A stretch of DNA of 50,031 nt from Terriglobia bacterium (GTDB taxonomy: Bacteria > Acidobacteriota > Terriglobia > Terriglobales > Acidobacteriaceae), in assembly GCA_020073665.1 (NCBI GenBank), contig JAIQEU010000023.1, forward strand, positions 1 through 50,031, given 5' to 3'. Numbering within the stretch: position 1 is the stretch's first letter; the number at the start of each line of letters is the position of its first letter. The position numbers were made by a program, and so were the translations under genes. Shown here piece by piece: positions 49,493 through 50,031 of this stretch. Below the pieces are notes generated by a model that was not told the origin of the DNA, searched no databases, and saw only the letters and a program-made list of their open reading frames with translations.

Positions 49493-50031
49493 ATGCACAG
49501 AGCAAGGTCGGCTATTCGCTGCATAGCCGCAGCAGCTTTCGTGTTCCTTCCATTCGTCCGTGCACAGACCTCACCGCAAGCCGCAGCAACGTCAGCGCAG
49601 ACGACCCCTTCCGTCGAGAAGCCAGCGACAATGGACTCAATTACCACGCAGTCGACGCCGAACCAACCGGCAAGGGTCCTTATCTTCGCTCGCTCCGACA
49701 CCGTCTACATGAAATCGGCTACCATTCGTTCCTGGCTCCAGCGTGCGCCCGAATTCGACCAATTAAGGCTCGCCTTCACCGTTAATCAAGGGCAAGCCGA
49801 CTATTACGTGGAGGTCACGCGTCCATTGTTCACTTGGGACTGGACCTACTGCGTGGTGAAGACGAAATCTGGCAGGATCGTAGCTTCCGGAAGAGTTACT
49901 GCGGCCACAGCCGAACTTGTCGCCAAGGCTTTGACTCCGAAGATAATCCAGGCTCTTCAAAGCGAAACGTCGGCTTCCGGGCGGATGGCAGAAGTAGTAG
50001 GCTCCCCCAATTCAGCCCCGGGCGGAATCCT
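49493..50031 (+). CDS. Secreted hypothetical protein, 3' end outside the window
   Basis: Open frame of 179 codons running off the right edge. Start at the ATG at 49493 behind GGGAGGGGAGG, a strong ribosome site. Signal peptide ends near VRAQ. After a Thr/Gln/Pro-rich linker, an ordered domain begins: PARVLIFARSDTVYMKS, WLQRAPEFDQLRLAFTVN, DYYVEVTRPLF and ASGRVTAATAELVAKAL. The alternating pattern resembles small periplasmic alpha/beta domains, but no family is recognised. No transmembrane segment is seen so far. Confidence 0.7.
   Translation, partial: MHRARSAIRCIAAAAFVFLPFVRAQTSPQAAATSAQTTPSVEKPATMDSITTQSTPNQPARVLIFARSDTVYMKSATIRSWLQRAPEFDQLRLAFTVNQGQADYYVEVTRPLFTWDWTYCVVKTKSGRIVASGRVTAATAELVAKALTPKIIQALQSETSASGRMAEVVGSPNSAPGGI

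Overview
This is a bacterial chromosomal window, most likely from a soil Acidobacteriota (Terriglobia-like). That is inferred from the mix of families: DUF4136, DUF3313 and DUF2490 envelope proteins, 7TM histidine kinases, PEP-CTERM and NHL proteins, a NirK/NnrS set and many decayed gene pieces. No rRNA, intact tRNA or CRISPR array was seen, and no rpl/rps-type marker is present, so the taxonomy is a guess.

Layout. 1-1.0 kb: remnants (alpha-2-macroglobulin tail cut by an integrase-core fragment). 1.2-13.6 kb, module A (+ strand): DUF502, broken DUF2490, a truncated 7TM sensor, a serine-type sulfatase with its radical-SAM maturase, an efflux set (DUF3302, small membrane protein, HlyD adaptor, outer-membrane factor), glycine-zipper, DUF4136, a small secreted protein and a second DUF502. 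13.8-24.4 kb: nitrogen-oxide and redox region with an NnrS-like protein, a PAS-LuxR regulator divergent from a three-part NirK, a DUF1858-NnrS fusion, two cupins and a cytochrome b561-molybdopterin fusion. 24.6-27.2 kb: a patatin/beta-barrel protein and an IS3 scrap. 27.3-40.1 kb, module B (- strand): small secreted protein, glycine-zipper remnant, maturase, serine-type sulfatase, frameshifted DUF3313, HtrA-like protease, a barrel-DUF4136 chimera, a second barrel, receiver-like protein, response regulator, 7TM histidine kinase and a frameshifted DUF2490. 41-50 kb: TPR pair, remnants, alpha/beta hydrolase, metacaspase-like protein, PEP-CTERM protein, NHL propeller, and a secreted protein running off the edge.

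The main observation is that modules A and B are paralogous and mirror-imaged. Both hold, in the same relative order, DUF2490, 7TM sensor, sulfatase, maturase and the 87-aa secreted protein, with the glycine-zipper and DUF4136 genes at different positions. B keeps the working kinase and regulator; A keeps the efflux genes, the intact glycine-zipper and the stand-alone DUF4136 gene. The likely shared job is two-component-controlled cleavage of a sulfate ester in the periplasm, with envelope proteins for passage or protection. The substrate cannot be read from sequence.

The central region encodes nitrite reduction to NO (NirK with every copper ligand visible, plus an extra C-terminal cupredoxin) and NO-response membrane proteins. 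No NO reductase or N2O reductase is in view. Several genes differ from a full reading frame by one base, so base-calling or assembly error should be excluded before they are treated as true pseudogenes.
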